From Actinopolyspora erythraea (lineage in GTDB: Bacteria; Actinomycetota; Actinomycetes; Mycobacteriales; Pseudonocardiaceae), in assembly GCF_002263515.1 (NCBI RefSeq), contig NZ_CP022752.1, positions 5,022,001 to 5,086,000 of the forward strand: 64,000 nucleotides of DNA. The letters run 5' to 3'. Both the position numbers and the translations under genes were made by a program. Positions 52,477 to 59,031 of this stretch are shown piece after piece. The notes under the pieces are model-generated. The model made no database searches. It saw only the letters and a program-made list of their open reading frames with translations, and had not been told where the DNA came from. The first letter of the stretch is position 1. Each line of letters opens with the position of its first letter.

Positions 52477-52932
52477 CGGTCCACCTTCACGCCCGTGGAG
52501 AGCACTTTCGAGTGGTAACGCCGTTACCACTCCTACGCGGTCCACCTCCACACGCGTGGAGAGCACACGGGCAGCGCGCGCTGATCGAACACTACCGGCG
52601 GTCCACCTCCACGCCCGTGGAGAGCACGATCGCGGCGCGGATCGCGGCCGGGGCGCGGCCGGTCCACCTCCACGCCCGTGGAGAGCACGCAACCTGTTCG
52701 CGCTCCTCCTCGAACACGAGCGGTCCACCTCCACGCCCGTGGAGAGCACGCCCACCCCACGAGCGCGTTCTTCGGGATGCCCGGTCCACCTCCACGCCCG
52801 TGGAGAGCACGATGAGCTGAATTTCAAGGACTGGCCGACCAGCGGTCCACCTCCACGCCCGTGGAGAGCACGATATGCAGAGCAACACCCGGTCGAGCAC
52901 GATCGGTCCACCTCCACGCCCGTGGAGAGCAC
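52477..52932 (-). CRISPR. CRISPR array 2, type I-E-like repeat, 8 repeats
   Basis: 29-bp repeats start at 52477, 52538, 52599, 52660, 52721, 52782, 52843 and 52904, with 32-bp spacers (61-bp period). The repeat differs from array 1 by C for A in the loop (CTCCACG-CC-CGTGGAG). The first repeat on the left (52477) has TTCAC for TCCAC, and the second (52538) has CACACGCG; these ends are leader-distal. The leftmost spacer holds a perfect inverted repeat. No spacer is shared with array 1. Transcription is leftward from the leader at 52933. Confidence 0.97.
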
Positions 52933-53064
52933 CCTCTGCGACCTGCGACGTTACAACCGGCGTTGCACGTTTTCACACCACCGCGACATCGGGACACCGT
53001 ACATCGACCGTGGGCTCAGTACTTCTCGACCGGTTCCGGCCAGGAGCCATCGTAGCCTCGGCAA
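52933..53064 (-). promoter_or_regulatory. Leader of CRISPR array 2
   Basis: Matches the leader of array 1 over about 132 bp: CCTCTGCGACCTGCGACGTT at the array edge and GGAGCCATCGTAGCCTCGGC at the far end, with scattered substitutions in between. It is on the side of the undegenerated repeat. Confidence 0.85.
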
Positions 53065-53214
53065 CCGAGCTTCCCGATCACGTCGTGGCGAGGGCAGGGC
53101 AGTTGTCTGCCCGGAGCACCGGCACACTCCCCGTACACCACGACAAACCAGCACGGCCGGAGACACGAAAAGTCCCGCCCGATGGCACACCGAGCGGGAC
53201 TTCATGAAACCGGA

Positions 53215-53424
53215 TCAGCCACCGAAGCGGTCACTTTTGAGCGCTTCGACGAACGAGGACCACGCGGCCTTACCGAACGGCAGCACGGGGCTGTCCTCGC
53301 CGAGCTTGCTGTCGGCGACACCGGTGGCGGTGGGCACGTGCGCCACCATGACGCAAGCGGAGCCGCCGCCGTTGCTGCGGCCGGACTTGTACCAGCGAGC
53401 CTGACTGAAGTCTGGAGTAGTCAT
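53215..53424 (-). CDS. DUF397 protein
   Basis: 69 residues. The DUF397 pattern is W-Y-K-S-G-R-S-N-G-G-G-S-A-C-V-x-V at residues 11-27, then VADSKLGEDSPVLPFGKAAWSSFVEALKSD. ATG 53424 is chosen for AAGGAG six bases upstream; the longer frame has no site. DUF397 proteins pair with Scr1-type regulators in actinomycetes, where the pair is described as a toxin-antitoxin-like module. The regulator gene is 465 bp upstream on the same strand, after another DUF397 gene. Confidence 0.92.
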   Translation of the reverse strand: MTTPDFSQARWYKSGRSNGGGSACVMVAHVPTATGVADSKLGEDSPVLPFGKAAWSSFVEALKSDRFGG

Positions 53425-53557
53425 GAGATGCTCCTTCACCGTACTCATCCTTCATCGACAATCGTATGGATAAAAGCGGCGGATATCCCCGGCTTCAGCG
53501 CCCGATCGGCTAAGACGGCGAAGGGCGAGCCGCACGGCCCGACTTCCCCAGAACACC

Positions 53558-53584
53558 CACTCCACCTCCGCACATGGAGAGCAC
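53558..53584 (-). repeat. Degenerate orphan CRISPR repeat
   Basis: The 27 bases beginning CACTCCACCTCCGCACATGG and ending AGAGCAC match the array repeat except for GG to AC near the left end, one deleted base in the left arm, and G to A next to the loop. It lies 494 bp to the right of leader 2, with no neighbouring repeat at 61 bp. Confidence 0.75.
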
Positions 53585-53689
53585 GAAACGTCCCGAGCGG
53601 TGCGGCGATACTCTGTTGGGCAGTGTTCTATGCTCAAAAACGACCACCGGACGCAGTTACCAGCGCTAGCTGCGTCCGGTGCGGTCTCG

Positions 53690-53878
53690 TCAGTAACTAC
53701 GCTTCACCGTGTTGAGAAACGATCCCCACTGGTCGCCGGTGAACACCAGCGTGCCGCCATCGCGGTTTTTGGTGTCCCGAACGCCGACAACGTCAGCGGC
53801 ACTCCCCACCTCGACGCAGTTGCCGGTGTTGCCGCTGTAACTCGACGTGCGCCAGGTAAGGTGCTGTTCGACCGTCAT
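53690..53878 (-). CDS. DUF397 protein
   Basis: 62 residues with the short DUF397 pattern: LTWRTSSYSGNTGNCVEVG, VVGVRDTKNRDGGTLVFTGDQWGSFL. The ATG at 53878 follows AAGGGCTGAG. It starts 10 bp after the stop of the Scr1-type regulator, so the two are co-transcribed; this is the canonical regulator-DUF397 arrangement. The second DUF397 gene further on differs in sequence and is probably a duplicate. Confidence 0.92.
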   Translation of the reverse strand: MTVEQHLTWRTSSYSGNTGNCVEVGSAADVVGVRDTKNRDGGTLVFTGDQWGSFLNTVKRSY

Positions 53879-53888
53879 CTCAGCCCTT

Positions 53889-54761
53889 TCATCGGTGTTG
53901 GTAGTACTCGCGCTTCACCCTATCGACGAGATCGCGTGATTCGTCTTCAGGCAGCGCAGCATTGCGGAGGCGTTGGTAGGCAGTCGCATACGTCTGGATG
54001 ACTGAGTTCTCTTCAGGGTAGGTAGCTCCCGCCACGTCCTCGACGTAGGCCATGACACCGGTTGAATCCAAGCGCAAGAGCACAAACGCTGCCTTGGCTA
54101 TGTACGCCTCGTCGTGATTCGGCGTCGAGTTCGGCCGAAACGGGAGAACATGAAAGCTCACGTTCGGCAGCTCTGAAAGCTCGTTCAAGTGTGTGAGCTG
54201 CTGACGCATGATCGCGTCATCCCCGATGACGCGATGAAGTGCCGTCTCTTGCAGCACGACACTGACCTTGGGAGCGTCCTCCTTGGTAAGTACCGCTTTC
54301 CGGTTCATTCTCGTCTTGACCTGCTGTTCGAGCTCCTGAGTCGAAGCGAGCGGGTATCCCGCTCGCAGCAGGACGCGCGCGTAGTCCTCGGTTTGCAGAA
54401 GACCGGTCACGATCTCGCTCTCGTAGATGGAGAGTTCGGTTGCTTCGGACTCCATGACCAGGAAACGCCGGAACCAGTCAGGAACGCTGTCCCTATAGTT
54501 CCCCTTCTTACGTGGTTTCGGCACCGCCGCCAGACGCAGCGCTTCCGCTGCCTGGGAATCGTCTGCCCCGTAGCGCTCCAACAGGGCGCTGACCTCGTCG
54601 GACTTGATGGCCTGTTTGCCGTTCTCCATCTTGGAGATCTTGGCTGTGGAACACCCCAGGTGCTCAGCGGCGTCGGAAGCGTTCAGATCCGCGTCCTCCC
54701 GAAGCCGTCGCAGCAGAATCCCCAACTGGATCAACACGACCTGTGGATCCTCAGTGGCCAT
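53889..54761 (-). CDS. Scr1-family helix-turn-helix regulator (XRE + DUF5753)
   Basis: 290 residues. The N-terminal XRE domain covers 12-70: LGILLRRLREDADLNASDAAEHLGCSTAKISKMENGKQ's core E-H-L-G-C-S-T-A-K-I-S-K-M-E-N-G. The C-terminal DUF5753 domain has WFRRFLVMESEATELSIYESEIVTGLLQTEDYAR's L-S-I-Y-E-x-x-x-V-x-G-L-L-Q-T and a PNVSFHVLPF strand. Members control antibiotic production and sporulation in Streptomyces and act with DUF397 proteins. The ATG at 54761 has GGAGGAGG about ten bases upstream. The palindrome at 54831 is the likely autoregulatory operator. Confidence 0.93.
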   Translation of the reverse strand: MATEDPQVVLIQLGILLRRLREDADLNASDAAEHLGCSTAKISKMENGKQAIKSDEVSALLERYGADDSQAAEALRLAAVPKPRKKGNYRDSVPDWFRRFLVMESEATELSIYESEIVTGLLQTEDYARVLLRAGYPLASTQELEQQVKTRMNRKAVLTKEDAPKVSVVLQETALHRVIGDDAIMRQQLTHLNELSELPNVSFHVLPFRPNSTPNHDEAYIAKAAFVLLRLDSTGVMAYVEDVAGATYPEENSVIQTYATAYQRLRNAALPEDESRDLVDRVKREYYQHR

Positions 54762-54830
54762 CCGAGACGCCTCCTCCATCACGTCAACACGGCAAACGCC
54801 AACCCGATCAAGCACTCACAGCTATACACG

Positions 54831-54877
54831 ACAGTGTTAGACACTGTGTTGTCAACTCGAAAGTTTCGCGATACTGT
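54831..54877. promoter_or_regulatory. Divergent promoter and operator of the Scr1-type regulator
   Basis: The palindrome ACAGTGT-TAG-ACACTGT stands at 54831-54847. On the minus strand a perfect TTGACA (complement of 54850-54855) abuts it. On the plus strand TTGTCA (54849-54854) and TACTGT (54872-54877) are 17 bp apart, the right spacing for a vegetative promoter facing right. Both promoters would be covered by a bound regulator. Confidence 0.6.
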
Positions 54878-54914
54878 AAGATCTTGATAGTGGGTAATCA
54901 CTAAGATACGAAAC

Positions 54915-55013
54915 GTGAGCATCCAGACGAGACAGAGGTGCCTAGTGCCCCGAAGAACAGACAGCCGCGCAGACATCAAAACGGCCTCATCGGAGGACAC
55001 GTCCGAGCAGTGA
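54915..55013 (+). CDS. Possible small gene divergent from the Scr1-type regulator
   Basis: A 32-codon frame from GTG 54915 (MSIQTRQRCLVPRRTDSRA, ending TSEDTSEQ-like EDTSEQ) has a possible promoter 38 bp upstream and a perfect 32-bp palindromic terminator 89 bp downstream. A second in-frame GTG at 54945 (VPRRTDSR) has AGAGG upstream and would give 22 residues. No homology was recognised. The transcript may instead be a small RNA. Confidence 0.3.
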   Translation: MSIQTRQRCLVPRRTDSRADIKTASSEDTSEQ

Positions 55014-55101
55014 GGAGTCCAGTTCAGAGGTGTAGCGGTGCTAGCGGGGTGAACTCGCAGAGCACCGGTGATCTGAAAGTCGAGTCATCGGTGTTGTGAC
55101 C

Positions 55102-55133
55102 GCTCGTCCGGTGGTGGCCACCACCGGACGAGC
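55102..55133 (+). terminator. Perfect 32-bp palindrome, probable terminator
   Basis: Sixteen-base arms from 55102-55117 and 55118-55133 are exact reverse complements (ends GCTCGTCCGG and CCGGACGAGC) with no spacer. It stands in the gap between the regulator and the next plus-strand genes, facing a possible transcript starting near 54884. Confidence 0.65.
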
Positions 55134-55291
55134 AGCCCTTCCCGCGTACAGCCGCCAAGCATCACGCGGGGATGGCTCCCTCAGCCAGTTACTACTGATG
55201 TGGAGCGTTGTTGATGCTATCGCCTGGGAGGAGACGTGTCGCTACGCGTCTCGACTCGCCGCACTCTGACCGCCCGGTGGGGGTGGTGTGA

Positions 55292-55570
55292 GTGCGGCCG
55301 CTGTTTCCGCGTAGCCCGGTGTTTCTGGTGCTGGCCGCCACCGAGGCCGATCACCACTACGGCCAGCCGCCCCGGCTGCACGCCCTCGAGCACCACCCGG
55401 CCAACTACACCGCCTCGTGGGTGTTGAGTCTGTGCCGCATGCGGCTCGGACTCGGCGAGATGCTCGATATCGGTGCCCCGGAGGCTGATCCCGAGTTGTG
55501 CGCCCCGTGCTGCTCCACGATCGCGGTGTCGAGTTTCCGGGGACGGGTGGTGCGCCATGCCCACCAGTGA
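55292..55570 (+). CDS. Small Cys/His-containing protein of unknown function
   Basis: 92 residues. It contains LAATEADHHYGQPPRLHALEHHPANYTASWVLSLCRMRL and, near the end, DPELCAPCCSTIAVSSF, a CxxCC cluster that could bind a metal with the nearby His residues. Similar short proteins occur in Saccharopolyspora relatives. The start at GTG 55292 has only a weak purine-rich site. Its 3' end overlaps the next gene by 14 bp in another frame, so translation is coupled. Confidence 0.6.
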   Translation: MRPLFPRSPVFLVLAATEADHHYGQPPRLHALEHHPANYTASWVLSLCRMRLGLGEMLDIGAPEADPELCAPCCSTIAVSSFRGRVVRHAHQ

Positions 55571-56075
55571 ACGCTCTGTTCCCCCGCCTCGGTTCGTCAC
55601 CGGGCTTGGTTCGGGCGAGATCCACGCCACCGCCCCTTACCAGCGCCAGGCCAGCGCTCGTGCTGGCCGAGGCTTCGTGGCCTGCCTGTGCGGCGCGGTG
55701 ATTGAACTCGCGCCACAGCCGCCGGACCGAATCCTGGCCGGGTGGCACCACTACTGCCGCGTGTGCACCCAACACCTACTCGCCGCCAGTGATCACCACC
55801 CGCCGAGTCCGACGAACACCTACGAACCCTGGCTGCACGAGCTCGCCCACCTCGACGATTCAGCCACCGTGGACGACGTATCGGAGTGGTCGGTCGTGCC
55901 GTGTCGCCAGCAACGGCACGGCCGGGCCCAACTACGCCTGAAACCCACCGCCTCCGGCATCGCGATCCTGGCCCCCGCCCGAGGCGCGGCCTCACTGCTG
56001 AGCCTCACCGAAGCCCGACAACTACGCGACGCGCTGGATACGGCCATCGGTGTCAGAGCGGGGTGGTCCTCGTGA
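55557..56075 (+). CDS. Zinc-ribbon-like protein of unknown function
   Basis: 172 residues. A probable zinc ribbon is formed by FVACLCGAV and WHHYCRVCTQHLL (CxC ... CxxC, about residues 45-75). The C-terminal half is an alpha/beta region with TASGIAILAPARGAASLLSLTEARQLRDALDTAI. The ATG at 55557 overlaps the upstream gene. It is followed by a gene whose start overlaps its stop by four bases. No family was recognised. The pattern of short coupled genes suggests a mobile or plasmid-derived set. Confidence 0.6.
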   Translation: MPTSERSVPPPRFVTGLGSGEIHATAPYQRQASARAGRGFVACLCGAVIELAPQPPDRILAGWHHYCRVCTQHLLAASDHHPPSPTNTYEPWLHELAHLDDSATVDDVSEWSVVPCRQQRHGRAQLRLKPTASGIAILAPARGAASLLSLTEARQLRDALDTAIGVRAGWSS

Positions 56076-56608
56076 CGCTGACCCTGCTGCTGCTCGTGCT
56101 GCGCCACCTGCTCAGCGGAAACCGCCTCTCGCGGAGAAACAGCGTCCGCAGTGGAAACAACAGCCCTTCTCCCGGTACCGCTGATCCTCCTACTGGCACG
56201 GCCAACCCGGCCACCGACACACTGAACAAGCCCGACCGCCACGCCTGGTTCACCAGCAGGCACGAAGCCCAATGGCACGCCTGCCCCGCCAACACCGCAC
56301 TCCGACACTCCGGGCTGCGGGCACTGTGCGGACACCTGGCCCGACACGGCCCCTACCGAGCCCGAGCCAGCCCCGCACCACCCGAACACGACGGGGACGG
56401 CCGCTCGGTCTGCGACGCCTGCCTGCACACCATCGGGCACCTTCCGCCCCACCCGCCGCGAACACTTCCACTGTGGAACACACACGGCGACACCGGACAA
56501 GGCCGGACCACCCACGATCCCGACGAGCCCGAGGCATCTTCCGGGGAACTCCCCCGTAGTCCTCATCCAGCAGGGACCGGTCACCACGGTCTCCCAGCCG
56601 TGGCCTGA
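56072..56608 (+). CDS. Membrane-anchored Cys/His-rich protein of unknown function
   Basis: 178 residues. An N-terminal membrane segment (VTLTLLLLVLRHLL) is followed by a polar Ser/Thr/Pro linker and a Cys/His-rich region: WHACPANTALRHSGLRALCGHLARHG, then RSVCDACLHTIGHLPPH. This could bind zinc. The GTG at 56072 overlaps the previous stop (GTGA). The end has a Pro/His-rich tail. Function is unknown, but the same layout of Cys/His motifs appears in the neighbour upstream. Confidence 0.55.
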   Translation: MTLTLLLLVLRHLLSGNRLSRRNSVRSGNNSPSPGTADPPTGTANPATDTLNKPDRHAWFTSRHEAQWHACPANTALRHSGLRALCGHLARHGPYRARASPAPPEHDGDGRSVCDACLHTIGHLPPHPPRTLPLWNTHGDTGQGRTTHDPDEPEASSGELPRSPHPAGTGHHGLPAVA

Positions 56609-56742
56609 CCATCCACTCCAGACCCGGGCGCGTGTCGTGAACCCCCCGACACCTCCGGCACGCGCCCGCCCGGCCCCGCACACCGCCGTGCGGGGCCACC
56701 CACACCGTCAACGTCCCACGACATCACCACCCCAGATACGTC

Positions 56743-56758
56743 CATTTCTCGCGAAATC
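56743..56758. repeat. TTTCTCGCGAAA palindromic repeat, copy 3
   Basis: ATTTC-TCGC-GAAAT at 56744-56757, with CGG beyond on the right as in other copies. It lies in the 300-bp gap between two plus-strand genes. Confidence 0.65.
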
Positions 56759-56914
56759 GGCACCACGCACCCAGAACCACCCCCGAACCCGGTGCCGCGC
56801 CGGACCCTCCCCTCCCCACCCGGCACGGCACCACCCCGGCCGGGAACGAGGTCGCTCCCACCTCGCACCCGGCCGGGGACCTCCGCACCACACACCACCC
56901 CAGAAACAACAACG

Positions 56915-57241
56915 ATGCCCAAACCCTGCCCCACCACCACGATCCTGCTGCGCGAATGCGCCGGAACCGGACTGGCCACAGCCGCCTTCGCCTACAGCGG
57001 ATGGATCACCCTCGTCCTGAGCCTGTCCCTCGTCACCACGATCACCCACCCCGACGAACCAGGCATCGAACTCCACGCGTTCTTCGGCGCACTGGCCTGC
57101 CTGCTGTGGTGGACAGGCACAGGCGGACTACGCCTCGCCGGATGGCCATCGACCTGGCCCGTGACCACCGGCCTGACACTCACCGCCATCCACACGACCG
57201 AACTCGCCGTCATGACGGTGGCGATTCACCATTCCGGCTGA
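56915..57241 (+). CDS. Small polytopic membrane protein
   Basis: 108 residues with three membrane segments: YSGWITLVLSLSLVTTI, LHAFFGALACLLWWTG and VTTGLTLTAIHTTELAVMTVAI. A loop includes THPDEPGIE. The ATG at 56915 is preceded by a weak site; the upstream frame carries no homology. It is the last of the plus-strand set of small genes and is convergent with the next gene. No family was recognised. Confidence 0.55.
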   Translation: MPKPCPTTTILLRECAGTGLATAAFAYSGWITLVLSLSLVTTITHPDEPGIELHAFFGALACLLWWTGTGGLRLAGWPSTWPVTTGLTLTAIHTTELAVMTVAIHHSG

Positions 57242-57488
57242 AGCCGAGCATCGCCACGAACCCGCCCGGGAGCCGATTCCCACCCGCCTGGCACTCGCTC
57301 TCGCCCGATCCCCGCGCTCACGGACCCGTCCGGAACCTCGCCGCACGGCCTGGTCCACGACCGCGGAGAAACACGGGGCGCCCGCTCCCACGAGCCGGGC
57401 ACACCCCGCGGCGGACACCCCGTGGGGCAGGACGCGCGCGGCGTAACACACGGCGGCGCCCCGCGTGCCCCGCCGCGCCCGGGGACGC
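57242..57488. other. Intergenic interval at the right edge of the accessory region
   Basis: About 250 bp between convergent genes. No terminator with a clear T-tract, repeat or small gene was recognised. Confidence 0.35.
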
Positions 57489-58208
57489 TCAGGCGGTGTC
57501 GTCCTCGGTGGGGCGCTCGGGCAGGAGCTCGTCCTCGGGAGTCTCGGCGGGGGTCTCGCCGTTGGGGTCCACTTCGAACGGATCGATCAGGTCGGCCAGC
57601 CTGCCCAGCGCGCGCAACGCGCTCTCCAGCTGCTCCGGTTCGGCAGCGGCGGGTTCCAGCGCGGCGAGCACCCAGTCGTTCTCGGCCCAGACCACGGTCA
57701 CGTCGTCGCCGAACTCCTCGACCGCGTCGACCACGTCCGGTTTGACCAGTGGCCGGGCCGTGGCGACGTCGCCCACGAACGCGTAGCGGGAACCGACCGG
57801 CCCGAGCAGGTCCAGTTCGGACTCCGGCGGCACGGGCACCTCCGGCAACCACAGTTCGAGCGTCGTGGCCACGACGCGGCGGCAGCGGAGCCCGAGCAGC
57901 ACCGCCACCGTCCTGCCCCCGACCACGAGGTCGAGCACGGAGACCTGGCGCCTGCCGTCGGCGGTGAAGGTGGAGCCCGCGACGATATCGGTGGCCACCG
58001 CGCCGTTGTACTGCGGCAGCAGGCCCCGCTCCCACTTGGTCGGCAGCACTTGGTCGAACTCGGCGAACTGCCACCCGCGCAGCGCCGCCCAACGTCTTCT
58101 TTCCCTGTTCTTCGCCGTCCGCCGCGCGTGGTCGGTGATCAGCAGCGTGACGCCCGCCGCTGTCGCGACCGCCGCCACGGCGAACCAGACCCATGCAGGT
58201 ATGCCCAC
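57489..58208 (-). CDS. Single-pass membrane protein of unknown function
   Basis: 239 residues with one N-terminal membrane segment (VGIPAWVWFAVAAVATAAGVTLLI) and a cytoplasmic alpha/beta domain: RRRWAALRGWQFAEFDQVLPTKW, VSVLDLVVGGRTVAVLLGLRCRRVVATTLELWLPE, YAFVGDVATARPLVKPDVVDAV and VTVVWAENDWVLAALEP. The end is acidic. Similar proteins are found in other actinomycetes without a named function. The start is GTG 58208, just before the membrane segment; the frame runs a little further up. Confidence 0.65.
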   Translation of the reverse strand: MGIPAWVWFAVAAVATAAGVTLLITDHARRTAKNRERRRWAALRGWQFAEFDQVLPTKWERGLLPQYNGAVATDIVAGSTFTADGRRQVSVLDLVVGGRTVAVLLGLRCRRVVATTLELWLPEVPVPPESELDLLGPVGSRYAFVGDVATARPLVKPDVVDAVEEFGDDVTVVWAENDWVLAALEPAAAEPEQLESALRALGRLADLIDPFEVDPNGETPAETPEDELLPERPTEDDTA

Positions 58209-58318
58209 ACGCGCAGGGTAGTCGGCCGGTGGATCAGTGCGAAGATCACCTGGGGTGGATTCCGGCAAACTGCCCGGTGAGCGAGCGACGGCGAACCGAT
58301 TTCACTTGATCGTGCTGG

Positions 58319-58945
58319 TCAGGCATCCCCGGGAACGCACATCCGGTAGACCTCGTCCCAGTCCGGCGCGCTGCCGGGCAGGGACGCCCCTTCGCCGCGC
58401 AGGCCGGGCAGCAGCAGTTCGAGGTAGCGCTCACGCAGCTCGGCGCGGCGCTCCTCGTCGGTGGCCAGCGGCGGATTGAGGTGCTTGAACAGCAGGAACA
58501 CGTCGGCCGAGCCGAGGTCGGCCCGCAGCTGCCCCGCGCGCCGCGCGGCGGTCACCAGCCGCTCGATGAGCTCGATCATGCGCCGCCGCAGCCCCTGGAG
58601 CTCCTCGGAGACCTCCTCGGCGTCCTCGTAGGGCGGCAGCACGACACCGATGCCCGCGTGCGCCCGCAGGCAGCCGCGCAGGAACCGCTCGAAGGCCGAC
58701 CACGGATCCGCCTCCGCTTCCCTGGCGGCCTCGGCCTCGGCGATGACGCGGCTCGTCGCGGCGATCCGGACGTGCTCGGCCAGTTCCCGCTTGTTCGGGT
58801 AGCGCCGGTAGATGCTGGCGACCCCCACCCCTGCCAGTTCGGCTATCTCGGAGACGGGGGCGGCGAAACCCTGCTGCGCGAACACCTCGCGAGCCGCGCT
58901 GACGACGCGCTCGTCGTAGTCCGTCGCGTGCTGCGGTGTGGGCAT
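58319..58945 (-). CDS. TetR-family regulator of the adjacent MFS exporter
   Basis: 208 residues. Helix-turn-helix: VVSAAREVFAQQGFAAPVSEIAELAGVGVASIYRRYPNK. Ligand domain: WSAFERFLRGCLRAHAGIG and RRRMIELIERLVTAARRAGQLRADLG with a C-terminal VFLLFKHLNPPL helix. ATG 58945 is chosen by the start of the domain. It is divergent from an MFS exporter, with two 19-bp operators between them. Loss of repression by an exported compound is the usual mode. Confidence 0.9.
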   Translation of the reverse strand: MPTPQHATDYDERVVSAAREVFAQQGFAAPVSEIAELAGVGVASIYRRYPNKRELAEHVRIAATSRVIAEAEAAREAEADPWSAFERFLRGCLRAHAGIGVVLPPYEDAEEVSEELQGLRRRMIELIERLVTAARRAGQLRADLGSADVFLLFKHLNPPLATDEERRAELRERYLELLLPGLRGEGASLPGSAPDWDEVYRMCVPGDA

Positions 58946-58964
58946 GGCCACAGCGTACCCCGGA

Positions 58965-59018
58965 GCGGAATGATCCGTTCCGGGGTGGTGTTGCCCGGCG
59001 CGGAATAACTCGTTCCGG
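58965..59018. promoter_or_regulatory. Twin operator between TetR and MFS genes
   Basis: Two direct copies of GCGGAATRAYYCGTTCCGG occur at 58965-58983 and 59000-59018, 35 bp apart centre to centre. Each is itself an imperfect palindrome (CGGAA ... TTCCG). One lies near the TetR start and one just before the exporter's ribosome-binding site. Confidence 0.82.
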
Positions 59019-59031
59019 TGAGGAGAAGTCC

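Noticed and set aside
52423..52932. Open frame with repeated ALHGRGGGP and LSTGVEVDR-like peptides
   Set aside because: It is translation of the CRISPR repeats of array 2, not a protein with repeats. The same applies to frames at 50623-51159.
53065..57488. Cas genes next to the CRISPR arrays
   Set aside because: All frames in this interval were read; none resembles Cas1, Cas2, Cas3 or a Cascade subunit.
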